Source: JALZCH01 sp036387135 (GTDB lineage Bacteria; Acidobacteriota; Blastocatellia; Pyrinomonadales; Pyrinomonadaceae). Taken from it: 64,000 bases of DNA. The notes under the pieces were generated by a model, which saw nothing but the letters and a program-made list of their open reading frames with translations, was not told the origin of the DNA and made no database searches. This document shows, piece by piece, positions 61,255 through 64,000 of the stretch (the first letter of the stretch is position 1; every line of letters begins with the position of its first letter). The stretch spans positions 10,741 through 74,740 of the forward strand of contig DASVUH010000036.1 in the NCBI GenBank assembly GCA_036387135.1, read 5' to 3'. The position numbers and the translations under genes were made by a program.

Positions 61255-62313
61255 TTATTTAGCCATTGCGTCCGTAACTTTGATTTCTCCGGCGATGATT
61301 TTGCTTTTAGCTTCTTCGATTTTCTGAATCTCTTCGGGCGTGATTAACGATTTGTTATATTCGTCCATCGCGTAAGCGACGCCGTCTTTGTCCAGCCCGA
61401 AAACGTGGAAACCGCCGTTAAATTTGCCCGCCTGCACTTCTTTGACGACATCGAAAACCGCGTTGTCAACGCGCTTGACCATACTCGTCAAAACAAAACC
61501 GGGTTTGAGCATATTCTGATTTGAATCAACGCCGATAACAAAAGCGCGAGCCTTGCCGTTTTCGTCTTTTCCGGCTTGCTCGACGGCGTCAAAAACTCCC
61601 AAACCGGAATTTCCGGCGGCAGTGAAAATCACGTCCGCGCCTTTTGACATCATCGAGAGCGCGAGTTCCTTGCCTTTGCCCGGATTGTTCCACGCCGCGT
61701 CCGTCACGCCGACGTAGGAATCTGCGACGCGGATATTCGGATTAACGCTGCGCGCACCTTCTTCGTAGCCGGTTTCAAAACGGTGAATCAGCGGAATGTC
61801 CATTCCGCCTAAGAAACCGACGACGCCGGTTTTGGATTTTTTCGCGGCGAGCATTCCGACGAGATACGAGCCTTCGTGTTCGCGGAAAACGAGCGATGCG
61901 ACATTTGGCAGAGGTTTTCCTTCTTTGTCCAAAATCACGCCGTCAACAATCGCAAAATGAATGTTCGGATAATCGCGCGCGACTCGTTCCATAATCGGAC
62001 CCTGCGCGAAACCGACGCCGATGACCAAATCGTAGCCGCGTTCGGCAAATGCGCGCATCGCCGGTTCGATATTGTTCGGCGTTCCCGGTTCGACATCGCG
62101 CACGACTGCTCCAAGCTCTTTCTGCGCGCGCACGACGCCTTCCCAAGCTGCTGCGTTAAACGAGCGGTCGTCTTTGCCGCCGATGTCGAAAACAATCCCG
62201 ACGCGCGTTTTTCCTTTTTCTTCAGCCGAAATTTGCCCCGTCGAACAAGCCGAAGAGAAAATTACCGCACAAATCAAACAGATAAAAGCGATGAAAAAGA
62301 ATTTTGATTTCAT
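61255..62313 (-). CDS. BMP-family (PnrA-like) substrate-binding lipoprotein
   Basis: 352 residues starting at MKSKFFFIAF (62313), with lipobox SSAC. KTRVGIVFDIGGKDDRSFNAAAWEG is the diagnostic BMP/Med start; DLVIGVGFAQGP and GNSGLGVFDAVEQAG follow. BMP proteins bind nucleosides for ABC import; anchored on the outer face of the cytoplasmic membrane. It lies between the thymidine phosphorylase side and the ATPase, supporting nucleoside uptake and phosphorolysis. A longer upstream start adds a non-signal extension and is rejected. Confidence 0.93.
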   Translation of the reverse strand: MKSKFFFIAFICLICAVIFSSACSTGQISAEEKGKTRVGIVFDIGGKDDRSFNAAAWEGVVRAQKELGAVVRDVEPGTPNNIEPAMRAFAERGYDLVIGVGFAQGPIMERVARDYPNIHFAIVDGVILDKEGKPLPNVASLVFREHEGSYLVGMLAAKKSKTGVVGFLGGMDIPLIHRFETGYEEGARSVNPNIRVADSYVGVTDAAWNNPGKGKELALSMMSKGADVIFTAAGNSGLGVFDAVEQAGKDENGKARAFVIGVDSNQNMLKPGFVLTSMVKRVDNAVFDVVKEVQAGKFNGGFHVFGLDKDGVAYAMDEYNKSLITPEEIQKIEEAKSKIIAGEIKVTDAMAK

Positions 62314-62317
62314 AAAA

Positions 62318-62833
62318 TTATTTCGCAGTTTCAATTCCGGCATTTCGTAAAATCTGATTAAACGGCGCTTCAAGGTCTTCGGCTTTAACGCCGCCTTCGC
62401 TGCTTGCGCCGTCAGAATAAACGATAAACTTTCCGCACTCAAAGCTTATAGCGACATCAACAATTTTTCCATTGTCGCCGACGGCTCTTAATGCGTGATG
62501 CGGATTAAAACAAGCCGCAGGTTTTGCCCCAGCCATTCCTCGGATAAAAGCGCCTTTCACGTCTTTCTGATGCTGAACGGTGTCAATTTCTGTTTTTCCC
62601 GAAATCCGGTAACCCTGAAAATTTTCCGCCGCTTCCGTTTGCCGTTCCGGTTTGAGCGCGTAAAGCGTCAATTTGCTGCTGTTTAAAAAAATCTGGTAAG
62701 AGTCTGCCGGAAACGCGCGCTTGATTTCCGCCATTGTCGTTTCGGGTATCGTCAATCGCTGAAAAACGTAAATTCCCCAGCCGACGAGGCTAATGGTAAT
62801 TAAAAGAAATAAAATAGCAATTTTAACGTTCAT
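62318..62833 (-). CDS. Hypothetical membrane-anchored protein
   Basis: 171 residues. One N-terminal helix (IAILFLLITISLVGWGIYVF) anchors a soluble domain of mixed beta structure (SSKLTLYALKPERQTEAAENF, DVKGAFIRGMAGAKPAACFNP, FECGKFIVYSDG). Two Cys (ACFNP and FECG) could form a disulfide outside the cytoplasm. I do not recognise a family. It lies within the nucleoside-uptake operon, 9 bases after the phosphorylase stop and 4 bases before the BMP start, so a role there is possible by context. Confidence 0.78.
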   Translation of the reverse strand: MNVKIAILFLLITISLVGWGIYVFQRLTIPETTMAEIKRAFPADSYQIFLNSSKLTLYALKPERQTEAAENFQGYRISGKTEIDTVQHQKDVKGAFIRGMAGAKPAACFNPHHALRAVGDNGKIVDVAISFECGKFIVYSDGASSEGGVKAEDLEAPFNQILRNAGIETAK

Positions 62834-62842
62834 ATTTTGAGT

Positions 62843-64000
62843 TTACGGAATACTGGCTTTGATCAAACTGAGGGGAGCGGCGCGTTCTTCGCCGATTTGA
62901 AACGCTTTCCGCAAAGTTTCACCCGCTCGCGCGGCTTGCGCTTTGTCGCGGCAATACAAAACGCCGAGCGGCTCGCCGGTTTTTATTTCATCGCCGATTT
63001 TCTTCTCGCAGGCGAAACCGACTCCGAAATCAATTCGATCTTCGACTTTGATGCGCCCGCCGCCGATTGCGCTGACGGCTTCGCCGACGGCGCGGACATC
63101 AACCGCCATGATAAAACCCGATTGAGCGGCTTTGACCGGAATTTGCAGCAGATTGCGCTCAAGTAAGTGTTCCGGTTCATCCGCAACCTTTGCGTCGCCG
63201 CCTTGAATTTCGATATTTTGGCGGAATTTTTCGAGCGCAGAGCCGTCGCGCAATTTTTCTTCGCAAATCTTTCTGGCGTTTTTCAAATTAACCGCGATTT
63301 TTGTCAAAGAGAGCATTCGCGCGGTTAAATCGAGCGATAACTCCAAAGTCGCTTCAAAACCGGCTTCCATTTCGCCGCGCAAAATCTTGATGCATTCGTA
63401 AACTTCGAGCGCGTTTCCGACATATTTTCCGAGCGGCTGATTCATATCCGTGACGACCGCCTGCGTTTTTACGCGGCAGGCGTAGCCTGTTTCAGCCATC
63501 GCTTTGCCGAGCGCGCAGGAATCTTCAAATTCGGTCATAAACGCGCCGCTCCCGGTTTTCACGTCCAAAACGAGCGCGTCCAAACCTTCCGCCAGCTTTT
63601 TCGACATAATCGAAGCGACGATCAGCGGAATATATTCAACCGTCGAGGTCGCGTCGCGCAATGCGTAAAGTTTTTTGTCCGCCGGAGCGATTTCCGGCGT
63701 TTGACCGCACATCGCAAAACCGTGCGATTTGACGATTTTTTTAAATTCTTCGAGCGAGAGATTGACGTTGTAACCCTTAATGGATTCGAGCTTGTCCAGA
63801 GTCCCGCCGGTGTGTCCGAGTCCGCGCCCGGAAATCATCGGCACGGCAATGCCGCAAGCCGCCGCGAGCGGCGCAATTATCAAGGAAGTTTTGTCGCCGA
63901 CGCCGCCCGTCGAATGTTTATCGGCTTTCGGCGCTTCGATGTCCGAAAAATCCAGAACATCGCCCGAATGCAGCATCGCTCCGGTCAAAAACGCCTGTTC
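62843..64000 (-). CDS. deoA: Thymidine/pyrimidine-nucleoside phosphorylase (partial, 5' end outside window)
   Basis: At least 385 residues; the frame is open to the right edge. KADKHSTGGVGDKTSLIIAPLAA carries the KxSTGGVGD phosphate-binding signature, GRGLGHTGGTLDKLES, DVKTGSGAF and SDQ-equivalent blocks of family 3 nucleoside phosphorylases. It cleaves thymidine (and perhaps uridine) with phosphate to base and deoxyribose 1-phosphate. Upstream coding continues beyond 64000, so the true N-terminus is not seen. Distinguishing deoA from pdp is not possible here. Confidence 0.92.
   Translation of the reverse strand, partial: EQAFLTGAMLHSGDVLDFSDIEAPKADKHSTGGVGDKTSLIIAPLAAACGIAVPMISGRGLGHTGGTLDKLESIKGYNVNLSLEEFKKIVKSHGFAMCGQTPEIAPADKKLYALRDATSTVEYIPLIVASIMSKKLAEGLDALVLDVKTGSGAFMTEFEDSCALGKAMAETGYACRVKTQAVVTDMNQPLGKYVGNALEVYECIKILRGEMEAGFEATLELSLDLTARMLSLTKIAVNLKNARKICEEKLRDGSALEKFRQNIEIQGGDAKVADEPEHLLERNLLQIPVKAAQSGFIMAVDVRAVGEAVSAIGGGRIKVEDRIDFGVGFACEKKIGDEIKTGEPLGVLYCRDKAQAARAGETLRKAFQIGEERAAPLSLIKASIP

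Overview
The window looks like a chromosomal segment of an Acidobacteriota bacterium, most likely class Blastocatellia (inference). The reasons are a VWFA-type secreted protein beside a PknB-like kinase, an Oar-like TonB receptor with an N-terminal carboxypeptidase-regulatory domain, a CSLREA/beta-helix/IPT/BACON/VCBS secreted protein, several multidomain c-di-GMP and two-component proteins, and about ten intergenic hairpins built from short tandem units. I see no rRNA, tRNA, CRISPR array or recognisable transposase.

Layout. 1-5101 (minus): a membrane Ser/Thr kinase followed by a secreted VWA protein whose open frame runs without a stop into a PD-(D/E)XK nuclease-like domain and off the left edge. 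5291-13182 (plus): PHP metalloesterase, two GT4 glycosyltransferases around a membrane protein, an FtsX-type permease, then btaA and btaB for betaine lipid. 13400-21927: TonB receptor, a small membrane protein and a tandem GNAT protein on the minus strand, then a large modular secreted protein. 22009-26615: response regulator, queA, GNAT, a Clp-N-like protein, a CBM9-like protein and an MFS exporter. 26836-34703: HD-GYP/GAF/GGDEF protein, lipoprotein, Kbp-like LysM protein, and a histidine kinase with an NtrC-type regulator. 34821-40399: lipoprotein and membrane protein pair, a hypothetical, lpxD, and an olsB-olsA pair for ornithine lipid.

40433-41479 is a roughly 1-kb insertion bounded by a 10-bp direct duplication. 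It splits a pre-existing hairpin and carries one unknown ORF between two 80-bp repeats. 41514-47388: rpiB, two small membrane proteins, a CarH-like B12 photoreceptor/regulator with repeated upstream sites, a small Cys protein, a trypsin-TPR protein, a YkgJ-like protein and nadK. 47474-55653: VIT-VWA protein, a subtilase ending in MGDG repeats, and a GGDEF-EAL protein. 55796-64000: small Cys protein, an Nramp/MscS-CNBD operon, a VapC-type toxin-antitoxin pair, and a BMP-type nucleoside importer with thymidine phosphorylase, which runs off the right edge.

Themes. Two phosphorus-free aminolipid pathways (betaine and ornithine lipid) together with glycosyltransferases suggest membrane remodelling under phosphate limitation. 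Two c-di-GMP enzymes share a related membrane sensor. The most unusual items are the VWA-nuclease fusion, the insertion at 40.4-41.5 kb, the kinase with a repeat-derived insert in its activation segment, and the set of tandem-unit hairpins that sit directly after stop codons.
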